Of a stretch of 64,000 bases of DNA, positions 19,157 through 30,889 are shown piece after piece. The notes under the pieces are model-generated. The model was not told where the DNA came from and made no database searches. It saw nothing but the letters and a program-made list of their open reading frames with translations. Positions within the stretch are counted from its first letter, which is position 1, and the number at the start of each line of letters is the position of its first letter. The stretch is from Areca catechu (Eukaryota > Streptophyta > Magnoliopsida > Arecales > Arecaceae): positions 85,817,942-85,881,941 of the forward strand of contig CM038044.1 of NCBI GenBank assembly GCA_021397845.1, in the 5' to 3' direction. The position numbers were made by a program, and so were the translations under genes.

Positions 19157-21571
19157 TGTAGGGTTCGTGAACCTGTGCGGAAGCGTGGATTTCAAAAATT
19201 TATGAAACCAGGTCCGAACCCTAATCCCAAATCTCCTTATTAGCAATTAAAAACTATGACTACATGCATATCCAAATTTAAACATTGTTTAAATACTAAC
19301 CTCATATCGCTATTACCAGTCTGATGCAGAAATGAACTCCAAATTGAGTAGCCTCTTGAACACACCAGGCGTCCACTTGTCCGCCCTCCGATGGTGATCC
19401 ACACGGGCAGATGATCAAGACACTGACTCCTTAATTGGGTTCCTTCCAGTCAAGTTCTACCCCAAGAACTTGATACATGGGCTATTGGCTAGGACTCCTC
19501 TAGCCAAACTGGGACTAAACCTTCTCTCTTACCCTTCTCCTTGTCTTCTAGCAACTTTGGCCCCTTAAGACACTCTTGTCTTAAGAATAAGCCCTTGTCC
19601 TAAAATGAGACAAGGCTTGTCTTGGAGGGAGAAGAAAATTAAGACAAGATTGTCTTAATGTAAGAAAGAAAGGAGAGACGCCTTCTTCCTTTACCGTCGG
19701 AGAGTTTCTCTCTGACTCTCCTTCTGTTCTGAGATTTGACAGAGCCAAGGCTCTGTAAAGGAATCAAAGAGGAAAGAGAGGAGGGGGAAACAATCTTCTG
19801 GAGAGGGAGAGGGAAAATAGAAGCAAGGCTTCGCTGTAGAAAAACTAGAATATTTTTACGGTGAAGTCTTCTCCTTAAATAGGCGACAGAGAGGCGCCTA
19901 CCCATCTGTAATCACCCTCTCACGCCCCTCTCTCCCTTCTCACATCCTTTCCCTTCATCTCACGGCCCTTGAATTAATCTCACGGCCTTTGGGATGGGAA
20001 GACGCAAGAAAGAGTCGCGAAAAACACAGAAGGGCGCGCGCAGAAGAGAAGAGTCGCGCCCCTTCGGTGTTTTTTTTTCTTTTCTTTCATGGTAATCCCG
20101 TTTTTTTGAAGAGTCCACGCCTAGGTGGACTCTCTTCCACGCCCCTTCAGCCAAAACGCCGACCCCTTTTTCTTTTCTCATGCAAAAACGCCGCTTAAAG
20201 AGAGTCCACGCGTGCGTGGACTCTTTTCCTTGCACGCGCACGTGGGAAGAGAGGGGAAGGGGCTTAGGCGATGTGGAAAAGGGGTTTAGCCTCTTAGGTT
20301 AGCCCAATTGCTAGCCTACTATTAGCCCAATGTCTTGAATCTTCAATTAGATTCAAACCGGAATGAATTTGGATCTAAAAAAGACCAAATCGGAATCCTA
20401 ACTCGAATCCGATTCAAGTAGAAGCCATGGTTTGCAACACATGCTAGTGTGTTCATCTGCAAACGAGATTTAATTCCAAATTAAATCCTTGATTATCTGT
20501 CCTAAGTGTGTGACCCATTGGGTTCCATACCTAGCCAGCAGTGGGTCCGAGTGCAAGTTGACCTAATTTGATCAGAACTCATTCTAATCGATTTAGGTCA
20601 AATCGAGCTAACTCGAGTTAGTCAATTAGGACTCCTCCTAATTAGTGATCCAATTAAACCATGTAATTTGATCAACCCACAAGACAAGATTGACGTCTAG
20701 CAACGTGTCATGTCTACCCAGAAGATATGGAAATTCTGGTGAAATTCCAAAACTACCCTTCAGTGGAAAGTTCCCGTACAATTCGATCCTTCAATCATCT
20801 TGCATCCCGAATATAACTATGGATATGGAAACATGTCAAAACCAGCTTATACTCATTCCCAGCTCAGTCATACACTAATGATTCAATTAATTCGATATTA
20901 GAAATCATTTCTAATATCTGTACTTTGATCAAAGATTTCCTGAATCATCATCTGACCTAATTTGGCTGGATGCAATCTCCTCCTACTAGGAGTGATCAAT
21001 TCCTTGTTGACCTACTCATTACCTTCATATACAATTCACCATACCCAGCATCAACCTCGTGCATGACCCAGTGTCATGATTGAGATTGAACCAAAGCATG
21101 GGTTCATGTACATAAGGTATTATGGCAGTCTCAGGTCATAGGACTACTTGTACAACTCCCACTATGAGAAAAATCTATTGACATGCAGCTAAGGCTCCAT
21201 TAGATGTTCTCAAACTGGATCTATTCAGTGAACTCATTCGCTAATGAGCACCCACATCCTTGTATTAGTGTCCCACACAAGTGACTGTGAGAGCAGTCAC
21301 CCTTTTCAGCATACATAGGATGTGCCAGTCTAACCGGAAAACCTGATCCCCAACTCAGGGTTCCTATGACTAGGAATATTCTAGATTAGGGTTTTAAGGC
21401 TTTAGATCTCACTGGTATGATCTCATCATAGCCCTAGGACCATAGCCCTAATCTATGGGGTTCATCATATAATGACACAGCGAATGATGAAAAAATATTG
21501 CCTTTATTAACTTGTCAATTTACAATGGTCTGGGAGATACAAATATTGGCTTATAGGGCATAAACCTTTCA
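19157..21571 (-). repeat. 5' LTR of copia G
   Basis: Pairs with 11684-14084 over its full length. It carries a 14-bp tandem duplication near 21431 that accounts for the whole length difference between the two LTRs. Confidence 0.95.
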
Positions 21572-21699
21572 ACTACTTGATCAAGAAAGAGTTTGGCTAT
21601 CCTAGAGGCATCGGAAGTTTGGGAGCAAAGTATGAAATGGGCCATTTTTGAAAACTGATCGACCACCACAAAGATTGAATCATGTTTTCGAATGGTCAC
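21572..21699 (-). pseudogene. Integrase core start of element C, fused to the RNase H start
   Basis: Minus-strand residues RKHDSIFVVVDQFSKMAHFI and DASRIAKLFLDQVV are the first part of a gypsy integrase core, including the second helix. They follow directly on the RNase H start DASGVGIG. About 770 bp of RNase H, linker and integrase zinc finger that normally lies between is missing, and the frame stays open across the junction. Downstream the frame runs into the copia LTR. Confidence 0.85.
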
Positions 21700-22512
21700 T
21701 CTACCAATCCCTACTCCCGAAGCATCGCATGCTACTTCAAAGACCTTAGAAAAATCGGGTAGCCTTAAGACTGGTGCTTGGGTCATCTTATCTTTGATGT
21801 GAAGGAAGGCCTTATCAGTTGACTTCGTCCATTCAAAATGGCCCTTCCTAATACAATCCATGATAGGAGCAACTATGGTGCTAAACCCTCTAATAAATCT
21901 TCGATAAAATGTAACGAGGCCATGAAAACTTCTTACTTCGTGAATATTATTGGGTGTTGGCCACTCTACAATTGCCTTCTCAGGGTCAGTGGATAATCCT
22001 TCAGGGGTCACAACAAATCCTAGGAAGATAACTCTAGTAGTCATGAGAGCACATTTCTTTAGATTGGCATAGAGGTTATCTTTCCTAAGTGCTAAACAGA
22101 CCTGCCTCAGATGTTGTTGATGATCTTCTCTAATCCTACTATAGATAAGTATGTCGTCAAAGTATACGACAACAAATTTCCCAATAAAGGTCCATAGGAC
22201 TTGATTCATGATTCGCATAAAAGTGCTAGGGGCGTTTGATAACCCAAAAGGCATGACTACCCATTCAAATAACCCGTCCTTAGTTTTAAAGGCAGTCTTC
22301 CATTCATCCCCTAGCCTGATCCTAACTTGGTGATAGCCGCTCTTCAGGTCAATCTTAGAAAATATAGTTGCACCGGCCATCATACCTAACATATCATCCA
22401 AGCGGGGAATGGGAAACCTATACTTCACCATGATTTTATTTATGGCACGACTACCAACACACATTCTCCATGTGCCATCTTTCTTTGGGGTAGTAAGGTT
22501 GGGACTGCGCAT
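21700..22512 (-). pseudogene. Reverse transcriptase of element C
   Basis: It contains the complete gypsy RT order: KKDGTWRMC, YRFPIPRLDDML, the SKIDLKSGYHQ block with the first catalytic D, MPFGLSNAPSTFM, and YFDDILIYS with the catalytic DD pair. The thumb/connection with VRSFHGLVTFYRRFI and the RNase H start follow. A frameshift near 22495 separates it from the protease frame, so translation as one polyprotein is broken. Apart from this it is well preserved. Confidence 0.9.
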
Positions 22513-23390
22513 GGACTCAAACTTTTCCGAATGAATCCTTTCTTTAGGAGTTCTCCTACTTGTCGTTGTAATTCTTGGTGCTCGATAGGGTTCATTCTAT
22601 AATGGGGAAGGTTCGGTAGGGTTGCTCCGGGGACTAAATCTATCGCATGTTGTATATCCCTAAGAGGTGGGAGTTGGTCAGGTAAGTCATCGGGGAACAC
22701 GTCTTTGAACTCCTCTAGCACTTCACTGACTTCTGGAGGTTGTTCTTTTGAAAGAGGTTCTTGATGATCCTTAATGGTCAAAATCCAAACAGGTAATCCA
22801 TTGCTAATTTCTTGCTCCATTTCTTTAGCAGTGATCACGTTTATCCCTTTTTTCTTATCACTCAATTGGCTTGATCCTCTCTTAATGGGGTTCTTAGGTG
22901 GAGAAGAATGAATTACGATCTTCTTTCCATTATGAGTAAATGAGCACGAATTAGAATGACCATAGAGTGTTACATCAAGATCGTACAACCATGGTCGGCC
23001 TAGGATTATGCTACTTACTCCCATTGGAAGTACATCACACCATACCTTCTCTGGGTAAGATTGGAACTGAATGGTTACTAGGCACCTAGACTTAATGGAA
23101 ATTATGGTTGAGTCTATCCAGGATACCTTATAGGGATTGGGGTAGGGTACGGTGGGCAATCCTAGGGTTTTTACTATGTTGGTAGATATGGCATTGACAC
23201 AGCTACCGCTATCTAAAATGACTTTGCATACTTTCTCACCTATCTTAATGAATGTCTGTAGGATGCTAGTCCTACGCCAATCTTCTTGGATTTTAGCCTG
23301 GGTGAGAATACACCTAACCACTCCTATCAGATCTTGATCTACCAGGACTTCCTCTTCCTCATACTCTTCAGCCAAGTTCTCATCTGCCTA
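22440..23390 (-). pseudogene. Protease and RT N-terminus of element C
   Basis: After an acidic stretch (EEYEEEEVLVDQD) comes the retroviral-type aspartic protease with VILDSGSCVNAIS, in which DSG is the active-site triplet, and ILGRPWL further on. Then a linker leads to DLPDQLPPLRDIQHAIDL, the RT N-terminus. The frame is the same as that of gag upstream, separated by a TAG at 23388-23390. It ends at a frameshift within the first RT motif. Confidence 0.9.
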
Positions 23391-24692
23391 GTATACTTCA
23401 TCCTCAAATTCACCTTCGGATTCTACGGCTTCCTCTTCTACTTCCCCTATGTGTAGGGCTCTATTGGGACAGCTGCTAGAATAGTGACCCACTTTGTTAC
23501 ACTTGAAACAGGCGTTTGGAGTTCTTTGGGTCTCAGGTGTTTTCCCCTTGTCATCTCTTCAGGTCACAGGCACATTAGGATTGGGTCGATTGAATCTAGG
23601 CTGATTGGATCCTGACTGCTGGTAAGGTGCACTAGTCCTAGGGGCTTTGGGCCTACGATAGACTGGACCTCTATGGAATCTCTTAGCATCCCTAGCTATC
23701 TGATAGGCCAATTCTAGGTCATGTACCTCTCGCATGAACAATTCTCTTTGAATTTCTTTCCTCAATCCGGCTCGAAATCTAGACAAGGTCACCGACTCAG
23801 ATTCATCAACATTGCACCTCATAACGAATTCGTCAAACTTTGCTATGTACTCTGCAACACTCCTATTTCCTTAAGTGAGTCTTTGCCATTGATCTAGGAG
23901 TCTTTGGTGGTAGGACATAGGAAGGTATTTCTCCCTAAGCCTAAGTTTCATAGCTCGCCAGGTTACTCTGGGCACATCACCTCTCTGTCTAGTGAGTCTC
24001 TCAACATTTTCCCAATATAACCTAGCTTGACGCACAAGTTTAAGCTTTTCAAACTTACACTTGCGCTCTTCACTCATCTCAAACCAGTCAAAATACTGGT
24101 CCATCTCACCTTCCCAATCAATGTAGATCTTAGGATCTAAAATTCCATCAAAGGTGGGAGCTTCCAGCCTAATGTTCTTCATGGTTCGGTCATCTTGATC
24201 AAAGTGAATTGGGGTGGGTCTCCTGACATTGGGTTCATAGTTAGGCTCATGATGGAACCTCCTTGGGTTGGGGTCGATGGTTTGATCAGGGTGGGGTCCT
24301 CTAGGAATTGGATCATAAAACTGATCTTGGGGAGCTCTCCTAGGGTTTGTTTCGTAGAGAGGGTTTTGATATGGAATCCTTCTAGGGTTCAATGGAGTCT
24401 CGAGTTCAGGTGCAAGACTAGGCTCAGGCTCAGTCTGGGCTTCATGATTGCTTTCAGGGGTTCTAGCCTCTAACTGACCCAACCTAGTAGTGATGTGGGC
24501 TAACTGCTCATTCATGTCTTGGTTGGTTTGTGCCACATTCTGATTTGTTTGGGCCAATTGCTCAGTTAAACTCTTAGTCAGTTGGGCCACTTGATCATTT
24601 AGGCCTTTGATCAAATTCCCTAAGTTTTGGTCCATGGCTACACTTGACTGGGCATGGATTGGTGAATATGGTGTCCCTGCTCTAGTTGTCAT
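23391..24692 (-). pseudogene. gag of element C with two internal stop codons
   Basis: I chose the ATG at 24692, which opens MTTRAGTPYS like gag of B and D, over an upstream in-frame ATG at 24770. Order: coiled Q/T-rich N-terminus, NPRR proline-arginine linker, gag core (RLEAPTFDG, ARLYWENVERL, LREKYLP), arginine-rich stretch, and a zinc knuckle CFKCNKVGHYSSSC near 23505. TAA (23871-23873) and TGA (23559-23561) interrupt an otherwise single frame, with a TAG at the protease border. All three can be explained by C-to-T changes. Confidence 0.88.
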
Positions 24693-25266
24693 GCATGCAA
24701 ATGGACTCAAGTTTGAGCTAAGGTTTCCTAGACCTAGAGCACAAATTAGAAGTCTAATTAAGTGAACCAACTAGCTAGTAGTACTTATGGGACTTAGCCA
24801 GGTAGGTGGAGGGGAGTGAAGGTCCCTGATTGCCAGCCTTAGACACCAATCTGAGATTGGCCAAGTAGGCAGACCAAATCACAATCCCTGATACACCAAT
24901 CCTAGACACCAAGCCAGTAAGCACACACCAATTAGCTGACACAGTTAACTTGACCCTAACCTGAACCCAACTTGTTGGTGTCCCTAACCCACTAGGGCAA
25001 ATAACGTTCTACTCAATTTTAATTAACGGGCTGGGATCGATATGCTGGTTGGTGATTTTTTGGGCTAGGGACAGGTGATGAAACCCTGACCCTATGTCAA
25101 ATTGATGCCCTTAATTTGATTTCTCATGAGATGAATGAAATGCAAAGGTGCTGCAGAAGTGTGTTGCAGTTTGAAAGTGGTGTGGAAAACGTGATGAAAA
25201 AATATCCAAAAATTCTGAAAAATTCACAGAGGATTCCTAACTTATATGTTTCAATGCAGATGAAAG
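24693..25266 (-). other. Leader of element C, gag-proximal half
   Basis: Non-coding. It includes the shared leader block (about 24795-24915), with AGACACCAATCTGAGATTGG at 24841-24860, and the CCAACTTGTTGGTGTCCCTAA word (24967-24987) matching B and D. Confidence 0.6.
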
Positions 25267-25290
25267 GAATTTTAAAACTAAAATCTGTAC

Positions 25291-26066
25291 GAATCATGTT
25301 TTCGAATGGTCTTGGGTAATCCTAGAATAAAGTCCATGCTTAGATCATGCCATGGACACTCAGGTACGGGTAATGGAGTGTATAGCCCGGTATTCTTCTT
25401 TTGCTGCTTTGCAACAGCACATATCCTACATCGGGCTACAAGGTTTGCTACTTGTTTCTTAAGGCCTGGCCAGTAAAATTGTTCCTCAACAGCCAAGATA
25501 GTCTTGTTTCGTCCGAAGTGGCCAGCCAAACCTCCCGCATGTATCTCCCAAACCAAAAAATCTCTTAAGGAGGTCCTTGGGATGCAAAGCCTATTCTCTC
25601 TAAAAAGATAACCATCTAGAAGGGTATAGTCACTATGATCACTAGATGGTCCTTGATGCAAAACCTGATAAATTTCACCAAAATCTGGATAGGTTTCGTA
25701 CTGCTCCTTAAGTCTTTCAAAACCTATGACTTCAGTACTGACTGAAGATAAAAATAATGTTCTACGACTTAGGGCATCAGATACCTTATTGTTAGTTCCC
25801 GATTGATGTCTTTGGACAAAAGTATAGGATTGGATGTATTCTACCCATTTGGCATGCCTAGGGTTTAGTTTCTTTTGGGAGCTTAAAAATCTAAGGGCTT
25901 CATGGTCTGAAAATAAAACAAATTCTTGCGGTAGGAGATAATGCCTCCAATACCTTAATGCTTGCACTACCGCATAAAGCTCCCGATCATATGTGGAGTA
26001 TTTCTTCCTGGCTTCATTCAATTTCTCACTAAAGAATGCTACGGGATGGTTCTCTTGACTCAGAAC
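25291..26066 (-). pseudogene. Displaced RNase H and integrase N-terminal segment of element C
   Basis: It reads from VLSQENHPVAFF through the RNase H core (YSTYDRELYAVVQALRYW, LFSDHEALRFL, DALSRR) and the integrase zinc-finger region (HxxxLAGHFG with H and H, then CRICAVAK with C and C) to LGLPKTIRKHDS. It then ends abruptly in leader sequence. This is exactly the part missing between DASGVGIG and RKHDS in pol at 21700. A 24-bp direct repeat flanks it (25267-25290 and 26067-26090). The orientation is the same as that of pol. Confidence 0.92.
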
Positions 26067-26090
26067 GAATTTTAAAACTAAAATCTGTAC

Positions 26091-26504
26091 TACTCTAAGC
26101 AGATCCTACAAATGAAGATAAATAAAAAGGACAGAACCGAACCCTAATGACAGTATCGAACTGCAAAAATTTTCATTTTTTTTATAATTTTTTTTTGATG
26201 ATGAAATTTAATATGGTGATAACTGACTTAAAAAGGAACAAGAAAAAAATATTTCAACAAAAAATTAGTGACTTGCCTTTGGAGCTGCAGACGGATTACA
26301 GTAAATAGATGCAAATTTTCAGAAAACAGAACCTAATCAAACAAGTGCAATGGCTTACCCAAACTTCAATCTAAAAAATTCATGTCCGGCCAGGGGCTCA
26401 TTATTCCCATGGGTCGTGATAGTATACTGGAGTACACCCGCTCAGGAGGCGTGAATTTTAGATCTTGCTTGGATTTAAAGAGAACTATTCTACCCTAATG
26501 CAAC
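26091..26504 (-). other. Leader of element C, primer-proximal half
   Basis: Non-coding and AT-rich, with poly-T near 26165-26200. No further feature seen. Confidence 0.5.
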
Positions 26505-26519
26505 CATGTTCTGATACCA
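26505..26519 (-). other. Primer binding site of element C
   Basis: Minus strand TGGTATCAGAACATGG, three bases from the LTR. It matches the initiator-Met type except near its end. Confidence 0.8.
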
Positions 26520-26522
26520 AGA

Positions 26523-27714
26523 TGATGCGGCAAGCATATGATTAATATTTAGATTATGGTTTGTAGAGCAATGAAACCTAATTACACTAGCATTGTACTC
26601 ATCATAATAAGACTTAAAGATTACAAGAAATGGAACTTTTACTTGATTAGACACAATCCTAAACTAAGAAGGAAGAAGATCTAGATAATAGGGGCTAATG
26701 ATTGTGGACTTACCGTGATGAGCTTTCCAACCTTCTTTTGATTCATACTTTGAAACTACCAACGCTCAGAACTGAAGGACCTGGATAACAGAGATCAGAA
26801 CCCTAGACTTGGGCTTCAGCTTGTTGGTTCCTTGTCAAGGAAGATCCTGCTTGCAACTCAAAAACCTCGAAGGACCCTGCACATAAAGAATAAGAGTTAA
26901 GGAAGAAGAAAGGCATGCATATGAAGGGATGGAAAATTTGTGAGCAAAGAAAGATATTTGAGATGGCTTGGCCGACTCCAAGGCCTTCTTCTTGACTTGG
27001 GCGTTGGATGCTTGGAAGAGAGAATAGTTTGGTGTGGAAGAGGGGCTTAGAGACAATCACTCAAAATATAAAACTTCAATTCAACTTCAACTTTCATTAA
27101 TCTCCAAAAATCAAATCCCATTTACAATGGGGCATCCAAGGCTTTTTAATAGCCTTACAAAACTTTTGAAATTTGAAAACTGCCCAAATTGTGGAGGATT
27201 ACAAGGAAGGTTGGAGGATATGGGGCCTTGTTACATGGGATAAGGAGAAATTCATGGAGATTGGCCGGTTTCTTTGAATTTAAAATGCTTGGTCGATCTC
27301 CCCTTTAGGCACCCATTTGAAGGTGACGTGGCTGATGATGTGGCATCCCTGGTGGCTACTTTGTTGGCAAAGTGATGTGGAATTCTAGCTTGGTGGACCA
27401 AGATCTTGATTTGGAAGCTCCAAGTGGTTTGGTGAATCTCAACTTGAAGTGGCTTGGACTTGATTTAAATAAACCTAATGGAACTCTAATTGAGTTCTTA
27501 TTTGAACCCAGATTGAGACAGGACATAATTAAAGGACTCGATTGGACATAATTACAGGATTCATGAAATTAAAACTAAGTAATTACAGGACTCTTGAAAG
27601 TAAATTGCCCTTTACAAGAAAAATTTAACCTAGTGATCTTCGATCCAAAGTGGAATCAGGTTAACCTTATTTGAGTGGGGTTTTATTTTGCTTCTGCTTT
27701 TGGTGTCCACACCA
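26523..27714 (-). repeat. 5' LTR of element C
   Basis: Plus-strand ends TGATGCGG and TGGTGTCCACACCA (1192 bp). The imperfect terminal palindrome resembles those of D, E and the solo LTR at 42515, but internal sequence differs. No partner LTR remains in the window. Confidence 0.8.
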
Positions 27715-27715
27715 G

Positions 27716-28140
27716 CTAAATCTTGTCTCTCCGGGATAGTGGTATGGCAGGTGGATACACTTGGGTTGGTTCACTCTCAAGGACAGGATTAGGCCCAAAT
27801 GGCTCACTAGGAATCAATGTTGGCTTCCTATACTCAATAAGGTCTGAAATGTTGAAAGTTGGATTAATACCTAGTTCAGGTGGTAACTCAAGCACATAGG
27901 CATTAGACCCAATTTTCCTAATCACTTTGTATGGTCCACTACTACGGGCATGTAACTTTGTCATGGTTCCAGGTGGGAACCGTTCAGGTCGTAGTTTAAC
28001 CATAACAAAGTCTCATTGTATTCTTTGAATCTTTTTCTTTAATTAGCCATATGATTCTTATACAATTCTTTAATGTATTGTGCATATGACTCTGCAAATG
28101 TCTAATAGACTCACTATGCATTCATAGTGAAGAAAATTTA
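27716..28140 (-). pseudogene. Integrase C-terminus of element D
   Basis: VKLRPERFPPGTMTKLHARSSGPYK-type sequence, split over words such as RPERFPPG, KLHARSSGPY and NAYVLELPPELG, then FNISDLIEY. It is better preserved than in A and B. The frame ends in SRRDKI followed by a stop where the LTR of C begins, so the chromodomain is lost. Confidence 0.85.
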
Positions 28141-28197
28141 TTTATTTATTTATTTATTTATTATTATCATTATTATTTTATTATTATTATTATTAAT
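28138..28197. repeat. TTTA/TTA microsatellite in element D
   Basis: A (TTTA)n run followed by (TTA)n, at the same internal position as the A-rich run of element A at 1999-2042. Confidence 0.85.
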
Positions 28198-28204
28198 CTT
28201 TTTA

Positions 28205-29000
28205 AGTTCTTAGTTTCAATTCTATGCTTGACTCTTGGTCGATGGGTGACATGCAGATGAAAATTTAACATACACTCCTAATATATGCCACAGAGTCTGC
28301 AAGAAATAGATTATAAACCTAACATACTCAATGAACTTATGCAACATACTAGCATCTACAAAATGCAAACTAATGGTCCTAGAAATGTTGGAAGCTTCAA
28401 GAAAGGGTAGAAAATAAAAAGTGAATTCGGAGGTAACCTGGTAGGGTAAGAAATAAAAAAAGGATTCAAGGATTAGTCCTAAATTAATGGGGCTGACCTT
28501 AAGGGTTGGACATTGATTCACACCTACAGGGAATAAAGGGTCAGCCTGAAGAAAGGACGAATCAAGAATTTCAAGAAAAAGTTCTTCAATTGGAACTGAT
28601 GGGGTGAATTCTTCCTAAAGTTGCTGGTTTGGAAAAATCAAGTCCTCACTGATTACTTCAGGACTAAGCTTTATAGCTTGACTCTTTTCTACGGTTTCCC
28701 CAGATAAGGTCTCAGTAGTAGGGTTAGGTTCCTCATGGATCTCTTTTTCTAAGGATCCTACTAGTATAGTTTCAGTCAGGGTACGGTCATGGTCAACAAA
28801 CTCTGGGCTGGCTTCAGCCTAGGTGCCTACCAGGTCAGCTAATTCTAGGTTAACTATATATATTTTCTTTTATCCCTCATACTCATCCACTAAGTTCATC
28901 TCAGCTTCATACACTTCTTCTTCAATAGCATCTTGGTGAACCAATGGGATAGTAGAAGTAGGCCGGTTAAGAAAAAATTGGCTAGGATCTGGGCTAGTGG
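28205..29000 (-). pseudogene. Acidic linker fused to integrase scrap, element D
   Basis: Minus strand: VHQDAIEEEVYEAEMNLVDE near 28935, then acidic sequence through about 28600, a hydrophobic proline-rich stretch, and TLWHILGVYVKFSSACHP near 28250. It is almost word for word the same arrangement as in A, including the flanking phrases, with a few stops. An open stretch runs 28521-28222. Confidence 0.7.
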
Positions 29001-29070
29001 GGGTAGGTCGGCTCGGATTAGGGTTGAGTCGACTCTGGTGAGAATTGGGTTGACTCTACTGAGGAATGGG

Positions 29071-29783
29071 TCAACTCAGGTGGATTTGACTAGATCTTAA
29101 TTTTTGATAAGGTACACTAATCCTAATGGGTTCTGGCCAACTAAGCGAAATCTGACTAACATTTGGTTGATACCTAAGGATTATGGGTTCTTTGGGTTCA
29201 TAGGATATAGGTTCAGGCCTATGGGTTTTGGATCTAGATTTGTAGGAGCTTGGTTCAAAGGATCTGGGTAGGTACTTTTGCCTAAGTTTAATTTGCATGT
29301 CACCCCAGGTAGTTATGGTATGTCTCTTCTTCATTTGATCATTCTTTCAACATCATCCCAATAAATTCTAGCCTGGCGTACTAACTTAAGCTTAGCAATC
29401 TTAAACTTTCCTTCATCAGACATTAGTTCCATCTCAAAATATAGATACATACCTTCTTCCCAATCGATATAGTCCTCAAAATCAAGATCACTACCAAATG
29501 TAGGTGCTTCTATCCTAAAATTCCTAGTGGTTCTCTCATCCTGGTCTATGAAATCATAATTGGGTCTCCTATGGTTAGTCTCCCAGGTTGGGTCATGGTG
29601 TGGGGGTCTCCTAGGATTAGGTTCCAGGAACGGATCAGGGTGTATTTCAAATTTAGGTTCAGTATGGATCTTTCGGGTCCTTTCTAGGTTTCCTAAACGG
29701 TCATCTAGTCGGTCAAACCTATTATTTAGTTGGGTACATTGTTCAGTAAAGGTCCTAAGGAATGTCTCAAAATTGGGATCCAT
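29071..29783 (-). pseudogene. gag of element D
   Basis: From ATG 29783: an N-terminal helical stretch, the NPRR linker, FRIEAPTFGSDLDF, an acidic DWEEG stretch and ARIYWDDVERM. It then passes with an overlap/frameshift at about 29331 into the TWGDMQIKLRQKYLP part and a proline/serine-rich tail to 29071. A conserved MTTRSGT start is also visible at 29841 but is closed by a stop after nine codons. No zinc knuckle is seen. Confidence 0.8.
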
Positions 29784-30873
29784 GATTAAATTGGGTTGAG
29801 TTTAGGTGAAACTAAAAGGGTGTGCCTGACCTAGTTGTCATGCAATGCACACACACAAACAAGACTCGGACTAGGGTTTCCTAGACCTAGAGCTCAAGTA
29901 GAATGGGTCAGCTCAAATTATAACCAATTTAGTAATTACCCTGTCCACTGGCTAGGTAAGAGGTGGGGTCATGGGAGGCTCCCCCTGCTCTCACAGGGTC
30001 CTAATTAAAAATCACGAAACCGCTTAGGACATTTGCCTCTGGACCTCTAGCCTTATATACCAGATCAAGTGATAATCAAAGGATTAGATGCACTAGCTTT
30101 CACACAATACTTGAAACCCGACCTGTTGGTGTCCCTAACACACTAGAGCAATTAAGTCTAATTGATTTTAATTTAGGTTAGGATCGATGCAAAGGTGGTG
30201 GTTATGGGCCAAGGAAGGGTGATGAAATCCCTCCCTTATGTAGATATTGAGTGCCATTAAGATTAGGTTTGAATGATGATAGCAAGCATATGAAAATGCA
30301 ATTAGGGTTTCCAAGTTTTTTTTTTTTTTAGCAAAGATATATCTTGCATAAAAGTACCTAATATGCAAGAAATATGCAAAAAAATTAAAATATGCAAATT
30401 TTATGCAAAAAGAACCCTAAACTAGAATTGCTAAAAATTCAGGGCAGAACTATACTTAGGTAGTAAATCAGAGATTCAGATGACTTAAAATCAGAATTAA
30501 ATTATGAAAGAATTTTAATAAATACTATCAATTATGGAAATTCCAGCAAAATAAGAATCAGAATTTTTTGATCTTTCTACACATAGAAACAATTAAAATA
30601 ATAAACTATGTACTGGAATGGATGTGATGCATAAAATTAACCCTAAAGATGCCTATCTCTTTGTTTTCTTCTTCAAGGATCAATCATAGCGGCACCCCTA
30701 CATGCCATAGAAAATCCTTTTTGAATGGGATGTGAGGGTCTTGTAGCCCTATTTTTTTCTATGATCGGACGATCATGGTGAAGCACCCGATCTGAGTACT
30801 TAAAGAGAAACTAAGTCCTAACCTAGTATGCAGAAATTTCAGTACAAGAGCAATTAAACCCTAGTTTAACTTG
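29784..30873 (-). other. Leader of element D
   Basis: Non-coding. It holds the shared block at about 29945-30065 with the hairpin GGGAGGCTCCC (29973-29983) and TCCTAATTAAAAATCACG, and the CCTGTTGGTGTCCCTAA word (30123-30139). The rest is AT-rich. Confidence 0.6.
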
Positions 30874-30885
30874 GCTCTGATACCA
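30874..30885 (-). other. Primer binding site of element D (tRNA-iMet)
   Basis: Minus strand TGGTATCAGAGC, four bases from the LTR end. Confidence 0.9.
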
Positions 30886-30889
30886 AAAC

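Larger units (their letters stand above)
11684..21571 (-). mobile_element. Copia G: near-complete young Ty1/copia retrotransposon
   Basis: About 9.9 kb between LTRs of 2401 and 2415 bp, with the target duplication ACTAC at 11679-11683 and 21572-21576. The order on the minus strand is 5' LTR, primer site, structured leader, a single gag-pol frame, polypurine tract, 3' LTR. By eye I count roughly 35 substitutions and one 14-bp indel between the LTRs, so it is the youngest large insertion here. It is inserted in the integrase gene of element C. One nonsense codon and an altered protease motif mean this copy is probably not autonomous. Confidence 0.95.
21572..27714 (-). mobile_element. Element C: Ty3/gypsy retrotransposon with rearranged pol
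   Basis: On the minus strand: 5' LTR (27714-26523), primer site, leader, gag, protease, RT, then an integrase core interrupted by copia G and resuming at 11683-11652. The 3' end, including the 3' LTR, is deleted. The RNase H/integrase N-terminal segment is absent from pol and lies in the leader instead (25291-26066). C is inserted in the integrase/chromodomain end of element D at 27714/27715. Confidence 0.85.

Noticed and set aside
26523..27714. Taken at first as the 3' LTR of element D
   Set aside because: Sequence differs from the D 5' LTR and a primer site lies at its left edge, so it is the 5' LTR of element C.
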